From an uncultured Lachnospiraceae bacterium (GTDB lineage: Bacteria > Bacillota_A > Clostridia > Lachnospirales > Lachnospiraceae), in contig CADBNA010000145.1 in NCBI GenBank assembly GCA_902795835.1, forward strand, positions 1 to 27,662: a DNA stretch of 27,662 nucleotides. The letters are read 5' to 3'. Under the pieces are notes generated by a model. That model made no database searches and was not told the DNA's origin. It saw only the letters and a program-made list of their open reading frames with translations. Positions within the stretch are counted from its first letter, which is position 1. Every line of letters begins with the position of its first letter. Of the stretch, positions 16,036-24,470 are shown piece by piece. Position numbers and translations under genes: made by a program.

Positions 16036-17571
16036 TTAATTCGAAAAGTACTCCCTGTACCATACAAGAAACGTATAAATTGTCCAGACCTTGCGCCAGG
16101 CATCGGAATTGCCGCCGAGATAGTCTTCGAGGATGGCATTGATCTCATCCACATGGAAAAACCGCTCCGCTTCCCTGCTGCAAAATGCCGCCTTCACATC
16201 TGCGTTGTACCGCTCATCTGCCATCCAGATGCGGATCGGTACGATAAAGCCCAGCTTCTTCCGGAATGCGATCTCTTCCGGCAGCACTTTTGCGGCTGCT
16301 GTGCGAAAAGCCACCTTGTTCTGTTCTTCATTAACCTTGAAGCGGGCAGGCAGGCGGGACGCGATATCAAAGATGCGGCGGTCTGTCAGCGGCATGCGGA
16401 TCTCGAGCCCGGCGGCCGTGCTCATCTTGTCCACATTCAGATATATATCACCCTCCAGCCAGATCCGGATATCCACATCCGCCATCCGGGTCAGCGGATC
16501 CAGACCTTCTGTCTCCTCGTAAATATTCTTCACCAGGTCAATCGGCAGCACCTGCTCATTGTACCGTTTCAGAATGCGCTTTTTCTCATCTTCCTTCATG
16601 ATGTTCGTGTTGCCGACATAAAAGGTCTTCAGATTGTCTCCGTAGCGTTCAGCATTGCGGTACATATTGTACCCGCCGAAAAATTCGTCGGCTCCTTCAC
16701 CGGAATAGCAGAGTTTTGTGTGCTTTGCAGTCTCCCGGCAGGCAATCGCAAATGCAATCGCCGAAGCGTCTCCCAGCGGCTGCTCCATGTTCCGCATCAC
16801 CCAGGGAACAATGGCAAAAAACGCTTCCGGCGTTATCAGGCAGCGTGTGTTTTTCCGGCCAAGCAGGCGGGCTGTCTCTGCTGCCAGCGGCGATTCGTCA
16901 AAGCGCGGGTCATCATACCCGCAGGATCCCGTCATCTCCGCATCAGACATGGCCAGCACATAAGAGGAGTCCACGCCGCCGGACAGGAAAGACTCCGCCG
17001 TCTCTGACGGTTCTTTTACTTCTGGAAAGATGTCCCGCAGCGTTGTATGGATTTCTTCTGCCCAGTCTTCCAGCGTGCGGCTCTCATCCGGGTGGTATTC
17101 CGGCGCCCAGTATCTGGCGATTTCCGTTCTGCCGTCTTTCCAGATCAGGTAATGCCCGGGCATCAGCTTCTTTACGCCCTTGAAAAAGGTATTCTCCCCG
17201 GCCACGTATGTGAGTGTCAGATACAGCTGCAGCATATCCTCATTCAGCTCTCTGACAAATCCGGGCTGTTCCATAATCCGGCGGATCATCGTGCCGTACA
17301 GCAGACGGCCGTCAGCGGTCACATAATAATAAAACGGCTTTGTTCCGAAATGATCCCGCATGCAGAACAGCTGTCCGTTCTCTTCGTCCCACAGGGCAAA
17401 GGCAAACATGCCGTACAGGTGGCTGCCCATCCGGGTTCCCCATGTCTCATATGCTCTGGCCAGAATGGCCCTCTCCCGTTCATCACGCGGAAGGGTGCCG
17501 TCAATCTGCAGTTCCCGGCACAGCGCCGCCCAGTTGCGGATATGTCCTCTGTATTCCCGTATCTCTGTCAT
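16036..17571 (-). CDS. Asparagine-synthetase homologue lacking the N-terminal catalytic cysteine
   Basis: The product is 511 aa, about 40-100 residues shorter than typical AsnB. The ATP-pyrophosphatase domain is intact: SGGVDSS (PP-loop) near residue 200 and YSGEGADEFFGGY near 285. The glutaminase domain is incomplete. Its first visible piece corresponds to the region after NGEIYN of E. coli AsnB and runs through GMFAFALWDEENG and RDHFGTKPFYY, but the start MCG with nucleophile Cys1 and the following ~70 residues are missing. This is not a frameshift: the kinase gene ends 31 bases upstream, leaving no room, and an AGGTAAGG ribosome site precedes the ATG. It should therefore use ammonia or amidate another substrate; glutamine hydrolysis is unlikely. 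It sits between kinase and lipoprotein genes in one operon. Confidence 0.85.
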   Translation of the reverse strand: MTEIREYRGHIRNWAALCRELQIDGTLPRDERERAILARAYETWGTRMGSHLYGMFAFALWDEENGQLFCMRDHFGTKPFYYYVTADGRLLYGTMIRRIMEQPGFVRELNEDMLQLYLTLTYVAGENTFFKGVKKLMPGHYLIWKDGRTEIARYWAPEYHPDESRTLEDWAEEIHTTLRDIFPEVKEPSETAESFLSGGVDSSYVLAMSDAEMTGSCGYDDPRFDESPLAAETARLLGRKNTRCLITPEAFFAIVPWVMRNMEQPLGDASAIAFAIACRETAKHTKLCYSGEGADEFFGGYNMYRNAERYGDNLKTFYVGNTNIMKEDEKKRILKRYNEQVLPIDLVKNIYEETEGLDPLTRMADVDIRIWLEGDIYLNVDKMSTAAGLEIRMPLTDRRIFDIASRLPARFKVNEEQNKVAFRTAAAKVLPEEIAFRKKLGFIVPIRIWMADERYNADVKAAFCSREAERFFHVDEINAILEDYLGGNSDAWRKVWTIYTFLVWYREYFSN

Positions 17572-17602
17572 ATTACCCTTACCTTTCTCTTATGAATAAT
17601 GC

Positions 17603-19663
17603 TCAGCGGATATACTCCTGCAGGCAGGAAAGCAGGGCCTGCGGCTGGAACGGTTTCGCAATGTGGGCATTCATTCCGGCCTCCAGACAGCTCTTCACGT
17701 CTTCGTCATAGGCATTGGCACTCATGGCGATGATCGGGAGCTCTCTGAAATAATCTCCCTCCAGGGCCCGGATGGCACGGGTAGCTTCGTACCCGTCCAT
17801 GACAGGCATCTGGATATCCATCAGCACTGCGTCATAGTAGCCCAGGCCCATCTGCTGTGTCTTTTCCAGACCAATCTGCCCGTTATCCGCACGTTCGACT
17901 TCCATTCCGTACTGAACCAGCGTCATTTGCGCAATTTCCGCATTAATGTCATTGTCCTCCACCAGCAGAATCCGGCGTCCGGCCAGATTCTGATCCCCTT
18001 GTCCCCTGCTGACGCTTTCTCTCTTCTCCGGGCTTTCTGCCAGCTCCAGGTCCAGTTCAACGGTAAATTCAGATCCCTCGCCGGGACTGCTCTTCACGGA
18101 GATCGTTCCGTTCATCAGCTCGACCACCTTTGCCGTAATGGCCAGGCCAAGACCGGTTCCCTGAATTTTATTGATCCGGGTGTTCTGTTCTCTCGTAAAG
18201 CTGTCAAAGATATGCGGAAGGTAGTCCTCGCCGATCCCGATTCCCGTATCCCGGATCACAAAGCGATATCTGCTTTTTCCGTTTTCAGGCTGCCCTCTTT
18301 CCTCGGCAAGCAGATAGACGCTTTTTCCCTCCGGGGTATATTTGATGGCATTGCTGACGATATTGATAAGAACCTGCTCAATCCGCAGTTCATCACCGCG
18401 CACATGCAGGTGCCGGACATTCTCATGGTTATACACGATGTGCAGGGATTTTTTTCTCGCCTGCAGAGAAGTAATGTCTTCAATTCTCCGAAAGACGGCA
18501 CCCAGATCGCAGTCTCCGACGCTCAGCTGCATTTTGCCGCTCTCGATTTTGGACATGTCCAGCACATCATTGATAAGAGACAGCAGAAAATGACTGGATG
18601 AGCCGATCTTTTCCAGAGAATCCCGCACAATCCCGGGGTCATGCAGATGACTGTTGGCGATATTGGTGTATCCCACGATCGCATTCATTGGGGTGCGGAT
18701 ATCATGAGACATATTGGCAAGGAAATCATTCCTGGCTTTGTTTCTGGCCTCGGACATCCTGGCCCGGAATTCCTCTTCCCTCTTCATCTGGGCATCTATT
18801 TTATTGACGCCCATGATCAGGTGCCTGCCTTGTTCATCGTCCATCAGTGTGCCCTTCATACTGACATACGTAGGAACCCCGTCAACCATAAGCCTGTACT
18901 TCGTGGTGAAAATGCCGTCTTTTTCCAGAATAGACAACACCCGTTCCCGCGAAAATACCGCCAGGAAGCGTTCCCTGTCCTCCGGATAAATCAGGGCACT
19001 GATATCATTTCGGGCAAGCCTGAAAAAGTCATCTCCTTCTTTCTCTATTCCGAACCGTTTAAATTCCTCCGTAGAGCTGTACTCGACATACTGTCCCGTA
19101 TCGGGTTCTATCACGTAAATACTGATATAGTCTCCCGCCAGAGCCTGCGCCACACGGCTGAACGTAAGCCGCTCGGCATGAATTTTTTCCACAGATTCGT
19201 GCAGCGCGCTGATTTCCGCCTTGTGATCTGCAAGATCAGAAGCAATACGGTCATGCTTCTCCGTAATATCGGAGATAAACACCGTATAGACCCCCCCGTA
19301 GGTGTCTGTCTCCACATAATGGCCGTAGTCATCCACCCATCTGACAGCGCCGTCTCTGCGCACAATGCGGTACTCGCCATAATCCATATTGTCATTATTG
19401 CTCTGGATCTGCTCTTCTATGGATGAGGAAATGCGCGCATAATCATCCGGATGCACCATCCCCCGGAAAGTGTATCCGGTCAAGCTTTTGAATTCCTCAA
19501 GGGTTTCACAGCCGTAGATTGCAAACACCGGCTGATTGGCATAGATCAGCTCTTCCGGGGGCGCTGCTCTGTAAATAAAGAACCCGCCCGGCATATGTCC
19601 GCCCAGTTCTTGGATCACGGCCAGCGTCTGTTCATTCAGTTCAAAGTAATTTGTGTGCTTCAT
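17603..19663 (-). CDS. Cytoplasmic hybrid sensor histidine kinase with receiver domain
   Basis: The product is 686 aa. In order: PAS (about 25-140, with GEYRIVRRDGAVRWV and ending SDITEKHD), short coiled coil, a second PAS-like domain (about 175-295), HisKA with phospho-acceptor H320 in NMSHDIRTPMN, HATPase (N box IVSNAIKYTPEG, G boxes DTGIGIG and GTGLGLA), then a receiver domain with D616 in LMDIQMPVMDG and the conserved KPF lysine. No transmembrane helix or signal peptide is seen, so it senses a cytosolic cue or one relayed by another protein. There is no HPt domain or separate regulator nearby, so the phosphorelay partner is elsewhere. The ATG at 19663 is preceded by GGCGGGA. It is the promoter-proximal gene of the AsnB-homologue / lipoprotein operon. 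Confidence 0.92.
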   Translation of the reverse strand: MKHTNYFELNEQTLAVIQELGGHMPGGFFIYRAAPPEELIYANQPVFAIYGCETLEEFKSLTGYTFRGMVHPDDYARISSSIEEQIQSNNDNMDYGEYRIVRRDGAVRWVDDYGHYVETDTYGGVYTVFISDITEKHDRIASDLADHKAEISALHESVEKIHAERLTFSRVAQALAGDYISIYVIEPDTGQYVEYSSTEEFKRFGIEKEGDDFFRLARNDISALIYPEDRERFLAVFSRERVLSILEKDGIFTTKYRLMVDGVPTYVSMKGTLMDDEQGRHLIMGVNKIDAQMKREEEFRARMSEARNKARNDFLANMSHDIRTPMNAIVGYTNIANSHLHDPGIVRDSLEKIGSSSHFLLSLINDVLDMSKIESGKMQLSVGDCDLGAVFRRIEDITSLQARKKSLHIVYNHENVRHLHVRGDELRIEQVLINIVSNAIKYTPEGKSVYLLAEERGQPENGKSRYRFVIRDTGIGIGEDYLPHIFDSFTREQNTRINKIQGTGLGLAITAKVVELMNGTISVKSSPGEGSEFTVELDLELAESPEKRESVSRGQGDQNLAGRRILLVEDNDINAEIAQMTLVQYGMEVERADNGQIGLEKTQQMGLGYYDAVLMDIQMPVMDGYEATRAIRALEGDYFRELPIIAMSANAYDEDVKSCLEAGMNAHIAKPFQPQALLSCLQEYIR

Positions 19664-19726
19664 TATTCCCGCCTCTGCCGAACCGGCTTCTTACTGTTGG
19701 CTGTGGAAAACCATACTTAATATTTG

Positions 19727-19755
19727 ATTATACTCCTTTGCCGGCCGGACAACAA
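19727..19755 (-). promoter_or_regulatory. Promoter for the histidine kinase operon
   Basis: On the minus strand TTGTTG (19750-19755) and a perfect TATAAT (19727-19732) are 17 bases apart. The kinase start lies about 63 bases downstream. Confidence 0.75.
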
Positions 19756-19773
19756 GTCTGCCGAATGAGGTAC

Positions 19774-19803
19774 TGGACAAGATGCAGGAATGGGGGCTAG
19801 AAT
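19774..19803 (+). promoter_or_regulatory. Promoter for the AlaX-type gene
   Basis: TGGACA (19774-19779) and TAGAAT (19798-19803) are 18 bases apart, each one base from consensus. The start codon is 27 bases beyond the -10, with AAAAGGAG between. It is arranged back to back with the kinase promoter. Confidence 0.65.
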
Positions 19804-19830
19804 AAATGAAAAATTGAAAAGGAGCCGATT

Positions 19831-21150
19831 ATGCCTGATACACCTGTTAAAACACAGAACATGTCTCCTGCGGCGCATCTGACTTCCGTCATCGGACAGG
19901 GAACGGAAAAACTCTATTACGAAGACGCCTATATGCGGGAATTTGACGCCATCGTCCGGGAATGCCGGGAGCTGGCATCCGGCGGCGGCACTGCCTCCGG
20001 ACCTGCCGGCGCCGCTTCTGTGTACGCCATCATCCTGGACCGCACGGCTTTTTTCCCGGAGGAGGGCGGCCAGAGTCCGGACCGGGGCTTTTTGTATATA
20101 CAGGAGAATTACACAGATGTGTACACCGGAAAAGACGCGGAAACCGCGGAATACAGCGGCGGAATTCCGGTTGGGGACGTACATATCCGGGGCGGCGTCA
20201 TCACACACTTTACGGCTGCTCCCATCCCGGAGGGAACGCCTGTGCACGGTGTGCTGGATTTTCATCACCGCTTTTCCAACATGCAGCAGCATTCTGCCGA
20301 GCACCTGTACTCCGGCCTGGTTTACGAACGGTTCGGATGGGCAAATACCGGTTTTCACCTGAGCGATACGGAAGTGACCATGGATTATTCCGGTCCGCTG
20401 ACCCCGGAGGAGGCGACGGAACTGGAGCTGGAGGTAAACCGCCGGATCTGGGCAGATATTGAAAGCCGCCAGGAATTCCCGGCGGCAGACGAATTGCAGA
20501 ATATGGCTTACCGCAGCAAGGCAGAGATCGACGGAGTGGTGCGGCTGGTGACCTTTCCCGGCTGCGATACCTGTGCCTGCTGCGCCCCTCATGTAGCCCG
20601 GACAGGCGAAATAGGCCTGTTCAAGATCATTTCCCTGCAGAATTACAAGGGAGGCGTGCGTATTCACATGCTTGCAGGCGAACGGGCTTTCCGCCATCTT
20701 TCGGCGGAACACGGATATCTGAATACTGTTGCCCGCATGTTCTCCACGTCGCCGGAGCAGGTTCCCGGCCGGGTGGAAAAGCTTCGTTCGGATATTGCCG
20801 ACGTCCGGTATGCCCTGACCGGGGCAGAATCCGCACTGCTGGAAATGCAGGCAGCTGCCGTCCCCGCTGAGCAGGAAAATGTATGCCTGTTTACACAGGG
20901 ACTGCCTGACCCGGTCATCCGCAAGACAATCAACCGCCTCATGGAGGTGCATGCCGGCGTGAGCGGCGTCTTTGACGGCAGCGATGAAGCCGGATACCGC
21001 TACATCATCGGCAGCGCAGGCGACGTCGCCGGCATGCAGCAGAAGCTCCGGGAACATTTCGGGGCGCGCGGCGGCGGCAGACCGCCCCTGATGCAGGGAT
21101 CGCTGCAGGCCTCGGCAGAGCAGATCAGGGAGCTGTTCTGTCCGTCATAG
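19831..21150 (+). CDS. AlaX-type alanyl-tRNA editing hydrolase (long form)
   Basis: The product is 439 aa. AlaX proteins are free-standing relatives of the AlaRS editing domain that remove Ser or Gly mischarged on tRNA-Ala. An N-terminal beta-barrel carries FFPEEGGQSPDRG (about 74-86). The editing zinc site is complete: H154 and H158 (QQHSAEH) with C250 and H254 (CCAPHV). A C-terminal part (about 290-439) has a helical stretch and a DHHA1-like domain (GGGRPPLMQGS), as in long AlaX proteins. A Gly/Ala-rich insert (about 50-62) is unusual near the N-terminus. AAAAGGAG lies 6 bases before the ATG. It is a single-gene unit, divergent from the histidine kinase operon. Confidence 0.88.
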   Translation: MPDTPVKTQNMSPAAHLTSVIGQGTEKLYYEDAYMREFDAIVRECRELASGGGTASGPAGAASVYAIILDRTAFFPEEGGQSPDRGFLYIQENYTDVYTGKDAETAEYSGGIPVGDVHIRGGVITHFTAAPIPEGTPVHGVLDFHHRFSNMQQHSAEHLYSGLVYERFGWANTGFHLSDTEVTMDYSGPLTPEEATELELEVNRRIWADIESRQEFPAADELQNMAYRSKAEIDGVVRLVTFPGCDTCACCAPHVARTGEIGLFKIISLQNYKGGVRIHMLAGERAFRHLSAEHGYLNTVARMFSTSPEQVPGRVEKLRSDIADVRYALTGAESALLEMQAAAVPAEQENVCLFTQGLPDPVIRKTINRLMEVHAGVSGVFDGSDEAGYRYIIGSAGDVAGMQQKLREHFGARGGGRPPLMQGSLQASAEQIRELFCPS

Positions 21151-21204
21151 CGGAATCCGGCTGAGACGGTTTCCGGAATGTCCTGCTTTCTGTCCGTCAT
21201 CAAG

Positions 21205-21233
21205 TTGAATCCCCTGCTGCAATCCATTATAAT
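21205..21233 (+). promoter_or_regulatory. Promoter for the 21317-21934 gene
   Basis: TTGAAT (21205-21210) and a perfect TATAAT (21228-21233) are 17 bases apart, followed by an AT-rich leader of about 80 bases. A TTGACA at 21235-21240 lacks a good -10. Confidence 0.75.
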
Positions 21234-21316
21234 TTTGACAGTACTATTAATATGGTAACGCAACACAGTAACAGCTGTTTTTCAGTAATCAGACAGAAAC
21301 CGGAGGGAGGCGGATC

Positions 21317-21934
21317 ATGGAAAACCGGGACACTTCAAGATTGTTCAGAGACGAACAGGGCACCTGGCACTGGGTGTACAGGCTCAACATGTACAAAAAT
21401 CTTTCCATGCTCTGGATGGTTTTAAAGGCAATCGGCATCTGCTACCTGGCCTTAACTGTCATTATGACAGCCCTTATCGCCGGCAGCAGTTCCAACGGCC
21501 TCAAAATGGTACTGGGCATAATGGCGCTCGTCGCAGTTGCCGTCCTTGGAATTTCCGTCGGAAGCTACTACCTTGTGGCCCTTATCTACGGCGGCAATTA
21601 TGTGGCAATTTACTCCATGGATGAACAGTCCATCGCGCAATACCAGCCCGCAGACCAGGCGAGCAGAAACAGGGCCATCGGCGTTTTCTCCGCCGTGGCC
21701 GGAGGCCTTACCGGCAACGCCGGTCTGGTAGCGGCCGGCCTCACGACCGGCTCGCGGCTGGTCGTCCAGGTACAGTTCTCAAAAATCCGTTCCCTGAAGG
21801 TCGTTCGTTCCAGGGGGGAAATCCGGGTACACTCTTTCCTGAACTGGTTTACCGTCTATGTCAGTCCGGAAGACTTCGACATTGTCGCAGATCACATCAC
21901 AGGCAGAAGCGTAAATGCCCGGATTGCCTCCTGA
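21317..21934 (+). CDS. Unknown membrane protein with PH-like C-terminal half
   Basis: The product is 205 aa and not assigned to a named family. Residues 1-30 are polar, with a repeated aromatic pattern (WHWVYRLNMYKN). Two strong transmembrane helices follow (about 38-58 and 63-88). After a short Gln/Asp/Arg region, a small-residue stretch with alternating Gly/Ala (about 117-142) may be a third, weak membrane segment. The C-terminal ~60 residues (VVQVQFSKIRSLKVVRSRGEI, then a beta-like segment) resemble a bacterial PH-like domain, suggesting a membrane-associated scaffold; this is inference. The ATG follows GGAGGGAGG. The gene has its own promoter and ends 17 bases before the convergent vWA gene. 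Confidence 0.75.
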   Translation: MENRDTSRLFRDEQGTWHWVYRLNMYKNLSMLWMVLKAIGICYLALTVIMTALIAGSSSNGLKMVLGIMALVAVAVLGISVGSYYLVALIYGGNYVAIYSMDEQSIAQYQPADQASRNRAIGVFSAVAGGLTGNAGLVAAGLTTGSRLVVQVQFSKIRSLKVVRSRGEIRVHSFLNWFTVYVSPEDFDIVADHITGRSVNARIAS

Positions 21935-21951
21935 GCGGATCCGGCCGCCGC

Positions 21952-22623
21952 TTACCTGTGCCGTCTCCTGTAATCCTCACGGATCGGCGCCATCAGTTCT
22001 TCCTCTTCGAAAGCATCCCCCATGTCCAGGGCTGACTTCGACATTCTGGCACAGCTTACGGCTTTTGACAAAACCTCATAGTTCAGCCGTATGCCGTCGC
22101 CGTCATTTTCAAAAGTCACGGCGCGGCTGGGACGGATTCCGAAACGTCCCGCGACCCTGACCGCATCCATATTGGCGCCGAGGAACAGAAACTCCCAGTG
22201 ATGCTTCTCCTTCTCGTGTGTGAGCATCTTCTGCACCTTGTCATAGCTGTATATGCGGCTCGCGTTCTCCATCCCGTCCGTCGTGATAATAAACAGTGTC
22301 TTCTCGGGCACGTCCTCTTCCCGTACGTATCTGTGGACATTGCTGATGTGATGAATGGCACCGCCCACGGCATCCAGAAGCGCCGTGCAGCCCCGCACAT
22401 AGTACTGACTGTCATTCATCGGCTCAACCTTCCGGATGTCTGTCCGGTCGTACAGCACTTCTGTCCGGTCATCAAAAAGGACCACGGATACGTATGCTTC
22501 TCCCGTCTCTTTTTTCTGTTTCTCCAGCATTCCGTTGAACCCGCCGATCGTATCCGCTTCCAGCCCGGTCATCGATCCGCTTCTGTCAAGAATAAAAACC
22601 AGTTCTGTCAAACCTTTCTTCAT
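21952..22623 (-). CDS. Stand-alone vWA-domain protein (TerY-like)
   Basis: The product is 223 aa and almost all a von Willebrand A domain. The metal-ion-dependent adhesion site is intact: DRSGS (D13, S15, S17), a threonine in GCTALLDA near 94, and TTDGMEN near 127. There is no signal peptide or membrane helix, so it is probably a cytosolic protein-interaction module like the TerY-type vWA proteins associated with tellurium-resistance and stress systems. The ATG at 22623 has AGAGAGGT upstream; the frame continues to 22746 but that extension crosses the preceding terminator and lacks a ribosome site. It lies downstream of the macro-domain gene on the same strand, separated by a terminator, with a possible extended -10 of its own. 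Confidence 0.85.
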   Translation of the reverse strand: MKKGLTELVFILDRSGSMTGLEADTIGGFNGMLEKQKKETGEAYVSVVLFDDRTEVLYDRTDIRKVEPMNDSQYYVRGCTALLDAVGGAIHHISNVHRYVREEDVPEKTLFIITTDGMENASRIYSYDKVQKMLTHEKEKHHWEFLFLGANMDAVRVAGRFGIRPSRAVTFENDGDGIRLNYEVLSKAVSCARMSKSALDMGDAFEEEELMAPIREDYRRRHR

Positions 22624-22678
22624 ATCTGACCTCTCTTTCCGCTGCCATGCAGCTGATGTTTTCTTCTGTTCTGAGGCC

Positions 22679-22687
22679 AGTATAGCA
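22679..22687 (-). promoter_or_regulatory. Possible extended -10 promoter for the vWA gene
   Basis: The minus strand reads TGCTATACT just after the terminator of the macro-domain gene, 55 bases before the vWA start. No good -35 is present, so the call depends on the TG extension. Confidence 0.4.
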
Positions 22688-22696
22688 GGGCAGAAT

Positions 22697-22724
22697 AAAA
22701 AAACGGTCGCCCGGAAAGCGACCG
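22697..22724 (-). terminator. Intrinsic terminator of the macro-domain operon
   Basis: On the minus strand CGGTCGC pairs with GCGACCG (22718-22724 with 22704-22710) around a 7-base loop, followed by seven T residues (22697-22703). It starts 6 bases after the macro gene stop codon. Confidence 0.92.
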
Positions 22725-22730
22725 CAGATA

Positions 22731-23972
22731 TCAGGTGATCACACATGGCTGGCCGTGTTCTTCCAGCTGTATATCCACCTCTATCATGTCATAGATCCTG
22801 TTTTCGATGAAATAAGAAAATATGATATCCGTCTTGTCGCATGGCGACAGGGCGTATCCCGCACGGGCAAGCAGGTCTTTCGTCTCGTCCAGATCCAGCA
22901 TGGCACCGATGCACAGACGGAGTGCCGTCAGCTTCTGCGGGTGGTATTCCGGATTGTTCTTGATCTTGGAAAACACTTTTTTGTCGACAATTGCTCTTTT
23001 GTAGACATCAGAGTTTTTCATTCCCTTCCGTCTGATCAGATAGAACAGATACTGCGGAAAAGTATCGGTCATGTGCGCGATCCGTTCACCCAGCTTCCGT
23101 TCTATTTCTTCTATGGCAGCATCGGTATCCGGGATCCGTTCTTTCTCTTCCGCAGAAGACTTTTCTGCAGGGCGTGCCTTTGCGCGGGCTTCTTCTCTCC
23201 GGCCTTCTTCTCTTCTTGTCTCAGCTCTTCCGGCCGCCTCGCTCCGTCCAGCCAATTTGTGAAAAGAAGGCAGAGCTCCCGTATTTCCCGGATACGGCCG
23301 TGGGGACATCTGCGCTGATGACAGCTCATCCGGGACAGGTTCCTGGAGGGACGGCTCTTCCTGTGAGAATGACGGCGCTTCCTGCGGAAGTGCCGGGGCT
23401 GCAGAAACCGTCCAGCCGTATTCCTCCGCGTGTTTTTCCTCTACATAGTTCAGATCAATATAGGTTTCCAGATCCGGATACAGGTTCTTCCCCATCCGGG
23501 CGGCCTTCTCGTCAAATACCACCAGGAAGATCTGCATATCCGATTTCAGGAGAAACGCGTGAATCTCATCGACGGCAATGCGCATTCCCTCTTCCTTGGG
23601 ATAGCCAAAGCCGCCCGTTGCTATCAGAGGAAAGGCTACGGAGCGGATTCCTTCCCGGGCTGCCAGCGCAAGACTCTTGCGGTAGCAGGACCGCAGGAGT
23701 TCTTCCTCGCGATGGCTGCCGTCAATATACAGCGGGCTGACGGCATGGATGATATATCTGGCCGGAAGACGAAACCCCGGCGTCAGGAAGACGTCTCCTT
23801 CTTTTACATAGCCGATATTCTGCTGCCTGTAAGACAGAAGCTCCTCATAGCCGGCCGCCTGATAAACGGCATGATCACACCCGGTCCCGACAGTCGGATG
23901 ATCATTCGCCGTATTGACGATGGCCTCTGTATTCATCTTTGTAATGTCATTGCGGACAATTTTAAAAGGCAT
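22731..23972 (-). CDS. Macro-domain protein with charged linker and XRE-like C-terminal domain
   Basis: The product is 413 aa. Residues 1 to about 165 form a macro domain, with NDITKMNTEAIVNTAN at the ADP-ribose pocket, GCDHAVYQAAG, and the phosphate loop ATGGFGYPKEEG. Macro domains bind or hydrolyse ADP-ribose conjugates. Residues about 185-285 are a Pro/Glu/Arg/Ala-rich disordered linker. The last ~115 residues resemble an XRE/lambda-repressor-like helical domain (MKNSDVYKRAIVDKKVFSKI, then LDLDETKDLLARAGYALS), a pairing I recognise from many uncharacterised Clostridia proteins. Regulator or adaptor is the likeliest role: binding ADP-ribose at one end and DNA or protein at the other, but this is inference. 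The ATG follows AGGGGGCAGG and lies 12 bases after the GNAT stop, so the gene is co-transcribed. Confidence 0.85.
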   Translation of the reverse strand: MPFKIVRNDITKMNTEAIVNTANDHPTVGTGCDHAVYQAAGYEELLSYRQQNIGYVKEGDVFLTPGFRLPARYIIHAVSPLYIDGSHREEELLRSCYRKSLALAAREGIRSVAFPLIATGGFGYPKEEGMRIAVDEIHAFLLKSDMQIFLVVFDEKAARMGKNLYPDLETYIDLNYVEEKHAEEYGWTVSAAPALPQEAPSFSQEEPSLQEPVPDELSSAQMSPRPYPGNTGALPSFHKLAGRSEAAGRAETRREEGRREEARAKARPAEKSSAEEKERIPDTDAAIEEIERKLGERIAHMTDTFPQYLFYLIRRKGMKNSDVYKRAIVDKKVFSKIKNNPEYHPQKLTALRLCIGAMLDLDETKDLLARAGYALSPCDKTDIIFSYFIENRIYDMIEVDIQLEEHGQPCVIT

Positions 23973-23984
23973 CCTGCCCCCTCA

Positions 23985-24428
23985 TCACAATTCCTTATCC
24001 ATATAGATACAGTCAAATGTATTGCCGTGAATAATCTCACGGTCATCCGCCCTGTAGCCGAGTTTCCGGTAGAATTCCAGCTTGTTCTCCCGGCTTTCCA
24101 GTACCGTCTTCCCGTATCCCAGCTCTCTTGCCCAGTCTTCCGCCGCCAGAACCGCCATGCTGCCCAGGCCTCTGTGCCGGTATTCGGGGAGAACAACAAT
24201 TCTTCCCAGCATTACCGCATCTGTTCCGGCCGGATACAGGCGGACCGTGGCAACAGGAAGAACGTCATCATAAATTACAATATATCTGGTATCCGGCGTA
24301 TCGTGTTCATCAAATTCATCTTCCGGAGCAATCTGATGTTTCACAGCCATGCCCTGAATCCGCACATAGTAAGCGCCTGCCTGATACGGCAGGGTAACCG
24401 CCCGTATAATTTTATACTCACCCGTCAT
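23985..24428 (-). CDS. GNAT-family N-acetyltransferase
   Basis: The product is 147 aa. The acetyl-CoA loop is visible in VVLPEYRHRGLGSMAV (about 78-93; pattern RxxGxG/A), with the preceding strand ATVRLYPAG and the final FYRKLGYRADD motif typical of ElaA/GNAT enzymes. It would acetylate an amine on a small molecule or protein; the acceptor is unknown. The ATG at 24428 has a moderate ribosome site (GGTGAG). It is 42 bases after the SGNH-hydrolase gene and 12 bases before the macro gene, inside one operon. Confidence 0.85.
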   Translation of the reverse strand: MTGEYKIIRAVTLPYQAGAYYVRIQGMAVKHQIAPEDEFDEHDTPDTRYIVIYDDVLPVATVRLYPAGTDAVMLGRIVVLPEYRHRGLGSMAVLAAEDWARELGYGKTVLESRENKLEFYRKLGYRADDREIIHGNTFDCIYMDKEL

Positions 24429-24470
24429 ACTCTCACCGTAAGCCCTTAGCTGCTGACGTGAGGTCTGCTG

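Noticed and set aside
16000..17007. A 335-codon open frame on the plus strand
   Set aside because: It lies antisense to the AsnB homologue, whose catalytic motifs are intact; the translation has no family features.
17572..17602. Possible frameshift hiding the missing N-terminus of the AsnB homologue
   Set aside because: Only 31 bases separate it from the kinase stop codon, too few for the ~70 absent residues.
22624..22746. Longer N-terminus for the vWA protein
   Set aside because: It would read through the terminator hairpin and lacks a ribosome site; the ATG at 22623 has one and begins the conserved domain.
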